Assembly (NCBI RefSeq): GCF_030272615.1
Contig: NC_081409.1
Span: forward strand, 880,123,220 to 880,187,219
Source of the DNA: Cryptomeria japonica
Lineage: Eukaryota; Streptophyta; Pinopsida; Cupressales; Cupressaceae
Direction of reading: 5' to 3'
Length of the DNA: 64,000 nucleotides
A program made the translations under genes and the position numbers. Shown here one piece after another: positions 35,532 to 48,320 of this stretch. The notes beneath the pieces are model-generated. The model made no database searches, was not told the DNA's origin, and saw nothing but the letters and a program-made list of their open reading frames with translations. How positions within the stretch are numbered: the first letter of the stretch is position 1; each line of letters opens with the position of its first letter.

Positions 35532-36854
35532 GTACAAATGCCATTCCTGCATTTTCTTCTAAATAATTTTTTTTATGTTATTGACAGCTAGAAACCCCTC
35601 TTTATTGTAAGAATGTCATTGATTTTACCGACAAGAGAGTGCATCCAAGTATTCATGAATTTTGGTTGTGACTTTTTTTGGAAATCCTGAGTAGATTATT
35701 TGATGACTCCTATTCCCAGTGATCTTGTACCATTTTCAAAAATACCCCTCGCATGGTTGTACCATTTTCATAAATACATTAAACAATCTACATTTAAAAT
35801 GGAATAAATAAGTTTTGTCTTAACTAAGGGTTAACTTAGGCTTAAAGAATGGTTTACTAAAGTTGATTTAATTGACCAAACCATGACAATAATTAGAGAA
35901 GACTAATTATTCCCTAACAGGGGTCATTACAACTTAATTAATTAATTAAACTAAATTAATTTAATTTCTCTAATTAAAAATTTCACCCAAAATAAATCAA
36001 GAGATATTAACTATCTCAACAGTATTTAAGATACTCAAGGCTAAATAAAATAATGTTAATTCATATTAAAATAATTAATTGGACATATGTGATTACACTT
36101 TTCAATATGAGTAATAAAGTTAACCAAATCAATATAATATTAGATTAAAAAATTCATTTTATATTAAAGTCAAATTTGAAGACCCCTTAGACATTTAAAT
36201 TTCAACTATTTAAATATTCAGCCAATAATGGCCTCATAGGCTAAAATTATACATTAAACAATTAATAAATTTCATTTAATAAAATTTCCCAAAGGAATTT
36301 TAACCCAAACATTCATATTTATTTAAATATGAAAACAAATTAAAATTCTCACTAATAAACCTTGTTCATGAAATTAAATCACTTATGAGAATAATATTGC
36401 TATATAAATAATAATCTCCAATTTCAATTAAACCTTGTTAATAAAAGGCTATATTAAGAATCAATTTTACCCTAGTCAATGTTAGGGGTTAATTAATCCT
36501 ACATATAGACTATAGATAAATGGGGGGGAAATTCTTTTTCAAATATTAAAACAAATTCCCCCTCATTTTATTTTAATATTATTTAATCACAAACCCTAAC
36601 TAGGGTTGATCTATTTTTCTTTATACCCTAACCCCATTCTTTTTATTTCTTAATTATCTTTTATTCTTATCAAGCTAACTCTAACCCGAAATTGGGTTAG
36701 GGTTGCTTGTTCCACATTCTTCCTCTCTTTTTTTTTGTGTGTGCAGGGGAAAGAGAGAGAACCAAGGCCAAAATCCTTGTGGAGGTCGAAGGGTTCATGA
36801 AGGAGGGATTGAAGAAAGCCAAAGGAAGAAGGGTGCGAGTGGCCGAACTATGGC
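35532..36854. other. No gene recognised
   Basis: Strongly AT-rich sequence (poly-A/T tracts, many short TTAATTAA-like runs) with no supported frame. Confidence 0.5.
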
Positions 36855-37065
36855 TCACCACAGTGGCAGCCGCAACCGCCCATTGTGGTTTAACCACAGT
36901 GATGGCTATAACCGCCCACTGCAGTTTAACCGTAGTGGCGGCCATAGCCATTCACTACGGCTTAACCCGTAGTGATAGCCGCAAGCCATTCACTGTGGCT
37001 TAATCCACAGTAGTGGCCACAAGCCATCCACTGTGGCTTAATCCGCAGTGGCGGCTACTCCGCCA
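36855..37065. repeat. GC-rich minisatellite, about 36-bp units, about six copies
   Basis: Units follow the pattern CCACAGTGGCGGCC, an AGCC/ACCGCC core, then CATTCACTGTGGCTTAA. CCACAGTGG at one side and CACTGTGG at the other make each unit self-complementary. Several overlapping frames are open here only because of the repeat. Confidence 0.85.
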
Positions 37066-37978
37066 AAGGTATCCCCAAAAAAAAAACTTCTTCTTTTTAT
37101 TTTATTTTATTAATATTTTATTTTTTATTTTTATTTTATATATATATATATGTCATGATATATTTATATTTATTTATATATATATGAATAAATGACATAA
37201 ACATAAAATACAGTTATAGCATAAAGTTCATTAACAAAATGTATATTTTTTTTTATATGAGATGCAGCATATGAATTTATCTAGGTTTTTTTAAATGTAT
37301 CCAATATATATATATATAAGTACTTGTGCATTTTTATTACAACAACCTACAAATTAATCATTTAACTAAGAAGAAACAATAGATTAGATGTGTAGTTTAT
37401 AACATTAGACATACATTTTAGCAGGGTATGTTAAATAACAGAATAGAGAAAATTTGTTTTCCCTTTTTATTTTATATCAATAACATATAGTTGCCCTTTT
37501 TATTTAAATAACTCTATATCCAGATTTATTTTCGTACTTCTTTACATGCATTTACATAATAGAAAATATGACAGTGATATTTTATTTACAGCTGCAACTA
37601 ATTATTTTTGAATCCACTAAAACAGTAAGATAAAATGCAGTATTAACTCTAAGATATCTATTTATTTTTCCTTTGTATCAGAACTATTGACTTAGGCAAA
37701 TATTTCATTTCTATATTAAAGTGACTACTTTAATAACATTTAACTCTATATTCCTTTTTCAATAACACATAGAAACATAAAATAATTTCATTTCTATCTG
37801 CATTAAATAATTAAAATAGAATAAAATATCATTTTCCAATCTTTTTCTAGCAACTATATCAATACAGAAATAATCCAAAAATGCATTCATCTCATTTAAA
37901 GAATAAATACTTCAAGTTAAAATATAATGCCTTTTCTTTATATTTCATGGCAACTAAACAATTAGTCAAATAATTAAA
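37066..37978. other. No gene recognised
   Basis: Very AT-rich, with (TA)n stretches near 37140 and 37300. Nothing coding. Confidence 0.5.
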
Positions 37979-38117
37979 TTTCCTTTTCTGCAACTTAAAT
38001 ACAATAAGAAACTTTTTTTCTTTTCTGCAACTAAAATACAATAGGAAATTCTTTTTCTTTTCTACAACTAAAATACAATAATAAACTCCTTTTCTTTTCT
38101 GCAACTAAATACAATAA
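37979..38117. repeat. Tandem repeat, about 37-bp units, four copies
   Basis: Four units of TTTTCTTTTCTGCAACTAAA plus ATACAATAAGAAAC-like sequence. The small minus-strand frame at 37892-38104 is an artefact of this repeat. Confidence 0.8.
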
Positions 38118-40088
38118 AACATAGGATCATCTCAAATCTTTTTCTCCAATCTTTTCCTAAGCAAAACCTGCAATAAAACTTGAAGGTTGTGACCATGGAG
38201 GCTCACCTCCCAACCTAGGCTTACTAGAAGCCAGCCCCGAGCTAGGAGAGTCAAGGCTAGATGAGAAACACATATTCAAACACATACAAGTAGAAAATTC
38301 ATAACAACAAAAGACACTCCCAGCCCAAGGATTAAACAATGTCACTTATGTGACTTTTCAAGTGAGGTGAAGGTGGATTAAGTACCTCGAGGAGAATTCT
38401 ACAAGTAGAGAACATAATGCCATAACAAGGCTCCAAATAAACACATCCACAAGTTCCAAACTTGTCCCTATAATCCCTTATGTCTCCCAAGGCATACAAG
38501 ACAACAAAACTCCCCTTATGACCCCCATTGCATAAACAAATCACTATGCAGCAAGGGTCATAAAATCCCTTGTGATTCACTCTCTTCCAAAGAGAGACTC
38601 TCACTCATAGGTTGTCATACAACCCTTCACACCATGGCCACTTTACCCTCCCAAGGGTGAGTTTGGCCTTGAAAACTCCCAAAACAATAACATAAAAACT
38701 CAACGAAAAACACATAAGGAAGAACTCAACATCTTCCTACACATATAAAAAATACAACAATGGGAAAACAATTACAACAACAATCTTTTTAAAGTCAACA
38801 ACATACATGAGATAGGAAACAACCAACCTTAAATCTTCCAAAAGGGTGAAATAAAGTTGTAGGAGAGCTGCCCAAATCCACAACCTTTTCCTCTCAAGAC
38901 TTAGCCAAATTCCTCCAAAAAAAAACTTACGAAAATTGCTCAAGAATCTAAGTCTCCAAAATGGAGAGTGGGTGATCAAACTTCTCCCTCCCAAATTATT
39001 CCTTATGAAGACACTCCTCACTCTTTCCAACCCACTTGGGAAGGGTGAAGGATGTTCATTGGTTGGTCTTCCCAATACCTTACAGACTCTTTAGCTAAGA
39101 CACCTCAAAAGTAAAAGGAATGGGGAAGAGAAATGCCACTCATGAGGAGGGTTATCTAACATAGGAAGGCTCTTCTAAAGATGAAATTTGGCCAACTTGG
39201 GAAACTCAATTTTTGGGGAGGCTACACAAGCCCTAGGGAGTGGAGACATGGCTAAATTTGGCCTTCATCCATAGGTACATCATATGGCCCACTAAAAATT
39301 CCCCTAACTTGACCCTAGGAGTTAGTTTAACCCCCTAGAAGTCCACCCAAAGTTTACCTACGGGTCAACCCTGAGTTGACCTTTCTAATGGCTCCCTATC
39401 CAATGTTTTCTTGGGACCATTTTAGGATAATTGAAAATATATGCATTGGTAAAATAAATTTCCTCCAAAGAGACATGTCAATGCCAACTCATCCTACAAC
39501 ACGTGTCAAGTGACACTACAAAAATAATTACACATCACTAAATTACACATGACAAATGTCCCTTTTTTTTGGAATTTATAAATTAAACACACATCCAAGC
39601 ATAAGATTTACAAATTAAAACTTATTTACAAATGAGGTGTTGTCTCTCCAAATAGACAACCCCTAGCTTCACAATTGCACATAGACCTAGGGTTGATTCT
39701 TTGAATAGTTTCCATGGTCACATGGATAATTTTCCTGCACATCTCACTTGCACATTAGTAATTCCAAAAATCACATATAATATTATCAAAAAGAATAAAA
39801 TTCAGACATCGCATAAAATTTCAACTATAAAAATCAAGTATCCAATTATCTGATAACATCCACATACAACAATCTACTAAATGGTATCCTCATCATAAAC
39901 ATGACCATAATTTCAAGCATCAAAATAAAGTATTGCAAATCAAAGTAAATGACATAATCATATCAATGTTATCCAAACACTGGATCATATAAAATCTATG
40001 TCCATAATGCATCACAATATAGGATCAATAATAGGTCCAACATGAAAACAACTGAAATGCTATGACGGCTCGGGGTAGGGCCTCACAA
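38118..40088. other. Repeat-like region with a possible LTR terminus at 40088
   Basis: Less AT-rich than its neighbours, no supported gene. The right edge reads GGGTAGGGCCTCACA and is followed by a run of T. On the minus strand that is an A-rich tract followed by TGTGAGGCCC, which looks like the start of an LTR. I could not find the partner LTR or the other boundary. Confidence 0.35.
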
Positions 40089-42121
40089 TTTTTTTTTTAG
40101 AACACAAATTCTTTATTTATTAGTCACTACCTTTGTAGTTCTCATAGAAAGTGAGGGTGTGATAAATGAAGCTCAGAAAATGAAACCTCTTTCAACCAGC
40201 TATATTTCTCAACCAATGAAGTGTAATTTCTTTAGCTCTCATGTATTGTTTCTTTCAGGATTTTGTGCTAGTGAAGGGTTGCAAGTGAAGTTGATAGCTA
40301 AATTACAAGGTTCAGTATATTCCATAATATTTGAATATTATTAGACTAGACATGAACAATGCAATCATTTTGTGTTACTTAACAATCTATTTTTATTTTA
40401 AAATAATAAAGTGTTTGGATTTACTGTATTTGATATTTTCAGTTCGATGTGCTAAGTGTTAAATTATTTATGGTTCATTCTTTTTATTAGAGTTTGGGAG
40501 GATAATGGTATGATGTCTTTTTCTTGAATTTGAGTTCTTACCTTTTGATATTTGCACCAATAATTTCTTTGTTTTGGTTTGTAACTTGTAAGATAATTGG
40601 ACAATTGTCATAGAATTCAAATGGAATATCTCTACTATCAGTCGCTTAGCTTAATGTGATTCCCATTTTATGTCTTTTTTAAAAATAAAACTTCATTTTA
40701 GTGTATTTTACAAGAACAATGAATCTAATGCGGTAACAAACAAACTAAAAACACAATTCGTAACCAATAATAACACATAAATGCAACCTTATTTTCAAAG
40801 GCAATTTCAGTTTATATTACCAAATGAATGCACAAGAAGAAGATAGTTTCTCTTTTGTACTCATTAAATGCACTTATTTTGATGGTTAAACAATACACAC
40901 TACAACTTCTATCTAAAAATCCAGCAACTTATATTTATTAGTTTAAGAATTTGGTGATTTCTGCCTGGAATCAGTAGTACGAATTCTTGCTTACAACACA
41001 AAAGAAGGTAAAATGGGAAATCATTAAACAATTCAATGCAATCTGGTAAATTTCAAAGTTTTGAAATTTTATGTCTCCAGAAAGACAAATATGAAACAAC
41101 ATTCAGGAATGTAAAATTTACAGGCAAATAAATACACATACAGTGAAAAATGTGTTACATAATGGGTAACTAGCTTTTAGAAATGAAATGACTACTTGAA
41201 TTTTCAAGTTCTCATTGTGTCCTTGTGGAAAGTAACAAAATTAGCCACTGGAGGCAGTGAAATAAGATGTTCAGTACAGGCAAGCCAGAATTCAGAATTA
41301 ATACTCTCTATTTAGGACATCAATGCAAGAAAACCAAAGACCATTTGTATTATCATCAGTTATCAACACAAACAATGTGTTTCCCTGTGATTGTGCCATA
41401 ACTACTAATAAATTCATCACATGTGGAATATCATTAGTTATAAATACAATAATCATTGGTGAAGTCAATTTTTAGTAAAGTCTAGCATTTTGAGTACACT
41501 ATCATTTCAAGATATGTTAGTTGGAGTATTTATGGAGTGCTTTCTCAATGTCATACCACCTATCATTTGGTGTAGTATTTATTATGCTGTGCATGGTCAT
41601 TACAACTAGCTTATAAATTTGTGATGTGTGTAAGATTGCTAGCATACAGATAGACTTTAAGTTCTTTATGCAGCCTTTGGGAAGTATTGTTTGGGTTATT
41701 GCTTCTTAGTCTATTATATTATATTGATTTAATTTTTGATCAACCTAATTGTTGGTTTCTATTTTCTTTGTATAGGAGTATGTTCTTCTTTCCTGTTATG
41801 GCGAGCATCAGATTAGACAAAGAAAGACCTCAATGCATTTCTTGATTTTAAGCACTAGTGTATTTGTTTCATGAGAAGTGAGGGTTTTGAGTTGTAAATT
41901 AAAATATTCTAAACATTTATCACATCAAATTTTGAAAAATGAAATTAAATATTTATATCCATTGAATGTGCTTCCTCTATGTTTGTGGACCAACAGAAAT
42001 TGATAATACTAAAAAAATGTTTCAGCAGTCCCTAAACTATCAAAACTTTTGAAATTGTTATAGCAACATAATTTTCACTCTTTTTACACTTAGAGGCATA
42101 TTAATATTCACATAGTGGATT
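40089..42121. other. No gene recognised
   Basis: AT-rich, only short frames. The frame at 40159-40341 (61 codons) has no recognisable features. Confidence 0.5.
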
Positions 42122-42126
42122 GATAG
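42122..42126. repeat. Target-site duplication GATAG, left copy
   Basis: Directly precedes the LTR start TGTAGC at 42127. Repeated at 52055-52059. Confidence 0.9.
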
Positions 42127-43107
42127 TGTAGCAAGAAAATTACACAAAACCATGTGCAAAATAAAGCACATTCACAACAAGGTCATCAAATGAAATAAAA
42201 TAAATTAGAGAAAATCAAACCAATTTTACTCCATTCAATGAAGGGCTCGCTGCTGCTCATTTCTTCTCTAATCATATGGTATGTGGCTCTCAAATTCCAA
42301 ATTCCAAATGTGTTGAAAGCAAGGGCGAGAAGATTCAAAGATTTAAAGTTATTTGGACAACATATAGTTATTCAAAATGCCCATCTTATTATGGAAAAGA
42401 TAGATAAATTTATAGAAGATTGAAGACAAGATTGGAGAATCAAGATGGATTCAAAAAGATGACAAAAAACAACTTTTAACTAGGCATATCTCTTTTTTCG
42501 AATTTTAAATTTAGATTAAAGAGATATTTTCTAAGAAGATAAAACAAGAAAATCAAAAGTTGACTGGTAACTTCCTTTTTCAATTTTTAAGAAGATAGGA
42601 TAATTTATTTAAATTGGATAATGATTTATTTTAATTTTTAAACCATTTTCTCGATTCATTGCCATTTTTGAGTTTGGATGATGATAATTAGAAATTAAAT
42701 TATTAAATAAAAAATAAATAAAGATTTGTTTCCATTCTTGATTTTTGAAAAAAGATAACTAAGATTTTATGAAATAAATAGAAATTTATTTAATTATGAT
42801 AAAATAATTAGCTAATTAAATAATTTAAATAATTTATTCAATTATGAGAAAAATAAAATTGAATTTAATTAAATAATAAAGATTATTTTATTAAAGTGGG
42901 ATTAGCTAATCAAAAAATAAAGATTATTCAATTAATGTTAGGAAATGAATGATTAATGATGACATTATCTAAATGATTAGGAAAAAAGAAAATTTGAATT
43001 AGAAGAGTGACAATGTCAACATATGATGAAAATCAACTGCGACATGGAAGACATGTTAAAAATTAGGTTAGTGACATAGGAGTGATGACCAATTTTGATT
43101 GTCTACA
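42127..43107 (-). repeat. 3' LTR of the LARD-like element (981 bp)
   Basis: Starts TGTAGCAAGAAAATTACAC and ends TGATTGTCTACA on the plus strand. It matches 50996-52054, except for about 80 bases present only in the other copy (around 51470-51545). Confidence 0.9.
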
Positions 43108-43121
43108 TTTTTTCCCTTTTT
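43108..43121 (-). other. Polypurine tract of the LARD-like element
   Basis: On the minus strand AAAAAGGGAAAAAA lies immediately upstream of the LTR start TGTAGACAATC. Confidence 0.7.
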
Positions 43122-45370
43122 GAGACAATGCGAATATGAGCATTGTTTCAAAGAAAATTGAAAAAAAAAGTCATGCCCCAACAAACTAAGGGATAGAGGT
43201 AGGATGCCCCCTTGAGAGATTTTTTATGGATGAAAGAAATGAATGGTCTCTTGAAAGAAGAGAAGAAATGTTAGAAAGAGAAAAAATAAGGAAAGAGAAA
43301 AATGTTTATAAGAATAGAAGAATGTTAATGGATTGTAGAAAAAAAGTTAATCGATACAAAATGAAGAAATTCTTGATTGATCGGATAGAATAGAGAGCAT
43401 GATAATGATTGATTTAATGAATATATAGAATGATTAATGGGATAGAAGAAATGTTAGCCAGAAGAAATGCAAATGAGAAGTGAAGAATGATTAGTGTGAT
43501 GAAATCTTGCTTTCACAAATGCTAATAGTAGGTGAGAACCTTTATTTGATATGGCAAAACAAATGTGGCGCACCATAGTATTGAAGGCCAGGGCGGTAAT
43601 GTGGTCCCTTTTGCATTAAAAAAAACATGTTGCAGACAAGGAATGTTCCAAGAATCCTAAGACATACTTTCCCCATAATGTTATCAAACACCCTGCAAAC
43701 AAAAAGACAAAAAAAATGACCACGAGCCATCCCAGCAACTCTAAATCACTCAGTGACATCATCAAGCAACCTAAGAACATGCTCAAAGATAAATCAATAA
43801 AAGATAAGATTCACAAATCTAAACAAGTCAAACAACCATTCTAATCTTATTGTCAAAAGTGAATGTTTATTTGATGATAGGATAGTCATGTTGTCTGATT
43901 TCAGGGAGTGCAGTACCCCATCTAAGACTAGACACAGTCTAGTTTTGAGTATATCGCACCCTGTATAAGACCCATGGTAATGTTGACAAAGGACTGATGA
44001 TATTGATGTTGATTGATTGATATGACAAGTTCAATAAGTTTGAATGATTGGTTGGTTGAACATTTCATCTGTTAATGTGTGATTTATCAAGCACAATGTT
44101 TTATTGCGTTTTCTTTTTGGAATCTACGTAGATGTCTATCTAGATACAAAAGCCTGGACAATTTATTGCTGAAATGAAACAAAAGTGATTATTTTTGGAT
44201 TTTTAATGTTTTCCAATTTTTAGGGTTTTTAAGATTTTTTTACTTTTCAGGGCTTTTTTTAGGACATTTTTTGAATGTTTTTGAATTATTTCAAGATATT
44301 TTTTGAATGTTTTTTATTATTTCAAGACAATTTTACAATTTTTGGGATTTTTTCAGGACTTTATTTGATTTTTGGGATTTTTTCAAGACATTGCTTGATT
44401 GTTTTGAAATTTTTTATGATTTTGCCTCTAGTGTCTAGCAAGGGAAGGAATATGATGGGTGAATAAATAGGCTTTCTTAAATGTTAGTGGATAGAGGGAA
44501 GACAGGGGCCATCTATTATGGAGACAACGCGGATGCCATTTTTGAGGGCTATTACGTGATGGGACAAGAGACTGGATATGACAATGTAAAGCAATGACAT
44601 GGCATGAGGGACATGTCAAGAGGTTTTTGAAACCATGTTTAAATTTTGCATCCTTACGTTAGATCAAGATCAAGGAATGAAAAAGAGTGTATGGATAGTG
44701 ATAAGATATGGATAGGATAAGCAAGACCAAGAATAGATAAGGGAAATGGATTGAAAGTCAGGATATGCTAAGGGATAGTGATAGAAGGTTGCAATAAGCC
44801 AAGGAATAGGGACAAAAGGTTGTGATAAGAAATGGAATATGGATGAAAATTTGTAATAAGCCATTAGATAAATGACCAAAATTTGTGATAGACTGAAAGT
44901 TGTGAATAGGAAGCATGATGCTCATGAAGATCCTCAGCCTTGTCAAGATCAAAGGTGAAAAATGGGATATGTACATGATGGACAATAGGATATGAAGGGT
45001 AATAGGACATGGTAGGATAATGTAGGGTAATAGGATATGACATGATAATGGAGGAAAGAAAGGCAAAAAGGATATGATAGGATTAAAACTTCTCCCAACT
45101 ATGACATGCAAGAAGTTCGTGGATTACACATGACTCCTATTTGCTAGGTTTTCATCATGGTACTTACCCAAGATGCCTATTTACCAGGTTTTCACCAATG
45201 GATGAATTATTTTTCTTTAGTTTTTCTTTTTCCTTTTTTTCAATTATTTTTTTTTGGATTTTGACATTTTAGCCGAAAATGGATACATGATAGGGGATGG
45301 AAGAATGACTCAAGCATCGTGTTGTTTGGATAGTAGCCTTGAAAAAAAAAGGATCAGGACCTTTAAAATT
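43122..45370. other. Interior of the LARD-like element, 3' non-coding part
   Basis: No coding potential recognised. 44220-44420 holds degenerate repeats of TTTTTTGAATGTTTTTGAAT and TTTCAAGACATT type. 44700-45110 is a purine-rich stretch with repeated GATAGGATATG-like words. Confidence 0.5.
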
Positions 45371-48320
45371 ATTCTCAAAGACGTTGGTAGGATAAGGACA
45401 TGGAAAATGAGATGAAACTAAGACAAGGATTTATGCAAAGGATTGGACCAAAGGGATGGAAGGATGGAAAATATGCTTTGGATAAGAGATAAGGTATTGG
45501 AAGAATTGTGTTTGAGTGGATATAAATGTTGGCAACATCAGAATTGGCACACAGCTTGAGGGGTAATAGACTGATGGAGGAAAAATTGATTTTGGATATT
45601 GAGATTTTGGATATTGAGATTTTGGATATTGAGATTTTGATTGACGAATAGCTAGGGATTTTGGGACACAAGAACCCAAAATGGATGAAGGAGGTGATGG
45701 ATGAATAAATTTGAAATGTTTAGATGGAGGAATAGCAATTTTGGATGCCAAGCGCGATGCATCTTTTGACTAGTGTGCTTCAAGGAGTTGCTTAGAAATC
45801 CACGTGGTTCTGGATTTCTCATTCTTTTGTTGTTCTTTGGAACATATAGCTTGCACAAGGGATTTAGGAACACATATATATTTTGACTTTTCTTTATTTT
45901 TCTCAGTGGGCCTTTGTGACCTTTTGGACATTTATTTTTCTTGTTGGATCATATTTTTCTTTGTTTTGACATGTTGATTAGACTAGACATGTTGATCCTT
46001 AAATACACGTGGATTGCTAGACTTATGACTTTTATGATTGGCATCCAAATTGCTTGAAGGGGAAAGGAATGTTTGGATGGATATGAATGATATGGAGGTC
46101 TTTTTAATGGATAGAAGGTGCTCAAAGATGTGTTCCTATGCTGACCTTGACTAGGGGATGAATGAATATAAGGACCTAAGATGGATGGAAGGGATGAAGG
46201 GGAAGGGACATGTTTGGATTTTTGAGGGGTGTTGGATTTAGCACGGGTACCAACATCTTGAGGAATGTCACTAAGGCCATGACCATTAATATTTTCTTTA
46301 ACATGAAGGGGTTCTTGCTTGTGGAGGTCTACCCCTTTACCTTTATGAATATCTTGACTTGTAGGATACTCTTTTATTTGGGAAGAAGACACGAGTCCAT
46401 TATGAGGTGGAAATGACATGAGAGAAATAATGAGATCATGAAGTGGATTGGACTAGACCAAAGTGGATGATTCATGAACATCTTGCTCCAAAATGTTAGC
46501 TTCATAAGGGGGATCAAGATAAATGATGAACTTTTCATGAGATAGAAGGGGGGAATATTGGGATCATCAAAAGAAATGAGATCTTGGAGTGGATATGTAG
46601 GATTAGGACATGGAGATGGAGGAAAAGAGGGATCTTCTGAAGAATTTAAAGGAATGATGGGGTCTTGTGGTGGACATGAATTTGGAAGGATAGTTTGATC
46701 TTGACAAGGAGGAAGATCATTGGATTCCTCTTTAAAGGTGCTCTTCTCTTGACTTCCAATGGGGTCACTAGAAAAAATGAAAGGGATATCTTGATCTTGC
46801 TCAGGCTGTGGATTGCCAATGGGACTTACAAGGACATTTTGGTCATGCAATGGAAGATGATCATTTGGAATAGGGTGGATTGGGATATCTTGATCTTTCT
46901 CAAGATATGGAATGTCAACAGGATTTGAAAGTGTGTTGTGTTATTGGCTAGAATGGACATGAATAAGGGAATCATCGCGAGCAACTGGGGAAATGGGATC
47001 CTGGTCAACAATTGGATATGATGATAAGGTTTTAGGATCTTGATCTTGATTTTATTTAGGACTCATTTCTTCATGCTCTAAATTATCCTCTTGACATGAG
47101 GGAGACAGACTTTGAATTGCACTATCTAAAAGAGAATAATCTAATGGCATCAAATCTTGCATTTTCAAATAGTACAAGGGATTTGTATAAAGACATTGAT
47201 TATCATGTATTTCTATTGCAAGCAACCCTTGGGAGTATGCATTATTTGATGTATCATTTGGAGGCAATGGTGGAAATTGCTCTTGTCAAGCTTTAGGAGA
47301 TGGTATGGGAGGTTCTTGCGAAGCTTCAAAAGGTGTAGGAATAGATGCCACTGGAGAATCAATTTGTTTATGTAGGAATGAGTCATTGCTAGACATAAGT
47401 GCATGATTATTATCTTTCTCAGAAAAATTACTTAGGACTCTCTTTAAGAGCTTTGTAATAGAGCTACTTGTCTTTGGAGAAGCATTTGAATCATTCTTGA
47501 GGCTTTAGCATGCTTAGGTTTGGATTTTGGACTTGTTTGAAGGTAATTTGGTTTTGGTTTGATGTTACGTATTGATTTTGAATTGAGTTTCGGTTGAATT
47601 GGTCTAACATGTTTGAAATTTGGCTTGGTGTGCATTGCAACTTTTGTTCTTGAATGTTTGGTTATAATTGTTGATACTGAGTTTATTGTCAATACTTGGT
47701 AGTTGGTTGGACCAATTGTTGAAATTGTACATTTGATTGAGTATATTATTGAAATTGAAACATTGGTTGTGTTTGTTGGATGTTTTGGCTTGTTAGTTGT
47801 TGATTCATCATTTGATTGAACAAAGTTTGATTGAATAAAGTTTGACTTGGGATTGGTTGAACAAGGTTTGATTTACGTCTTGGTTCAAGTTTGTGCTCAT
47901 TGCTTGAAACTTTTTAATCTTGGCTATTTGTGCGAGAGCTAGTTTTTTTGATTGTTAAATGAAAGATTTTACATCAATTGGATCAATTTTTGGATTTGGA
48001 CCTTGAAATGTTTTCATCATTTGGTATCTGGACTTCTCACTATTTTTCACTTTTTGTTCAATGATCTCTATTTCTCAAGCTAGTTTCTCTTCTAGTTTTA
48101 GTATTTGGAGACTTTTTTCATCATAAAAAGTTTGACCGATATTGCCTTGTTGTTTGGTTGCCTTGGATTAAAATTGGATTGTATTATGTTATTCATTGGA
48201 TCAATCATTGGTTGATATGTCAAACTTTGTTGCATCATTGGAGCTTGGAACCTTGTTTCAATAGACATGTCACTATGTAATGTTTTTGGGATTTTTGAAT
48301 TTAGGAATGATGTATGCAAC
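45371..48320 (-). pseudogene. Broken low-complexity ORF of the LARD-like element
   Basis: A set of minus-strand frames (for example 46850-46374, 46419-45949, 47267-47052, 48319-48098) reads as a decayed protein rich in Pro, Ser, Gln, Asp and Asn. It has recurring words such as PQDPIIPLNSSEDPSFPP and SPIGNPQPEQDQDIPF. No zinc knuckle, capsid or enzyme motif is visible. Its position in the interior suggests a gag-like or unknown element protein. 45587-45643 is an 18-bp tandem repeat (GATTTTGGATATTGA units). Whether all pieces belong to one ORF is not certain. Confidence 0.35.

Noticed and set aside
36697-37003. Overlapping frames of 84-98 codons on both strands
   Set aside because: They are kept open by the 36-bp minisatellite and have no protein-family features.
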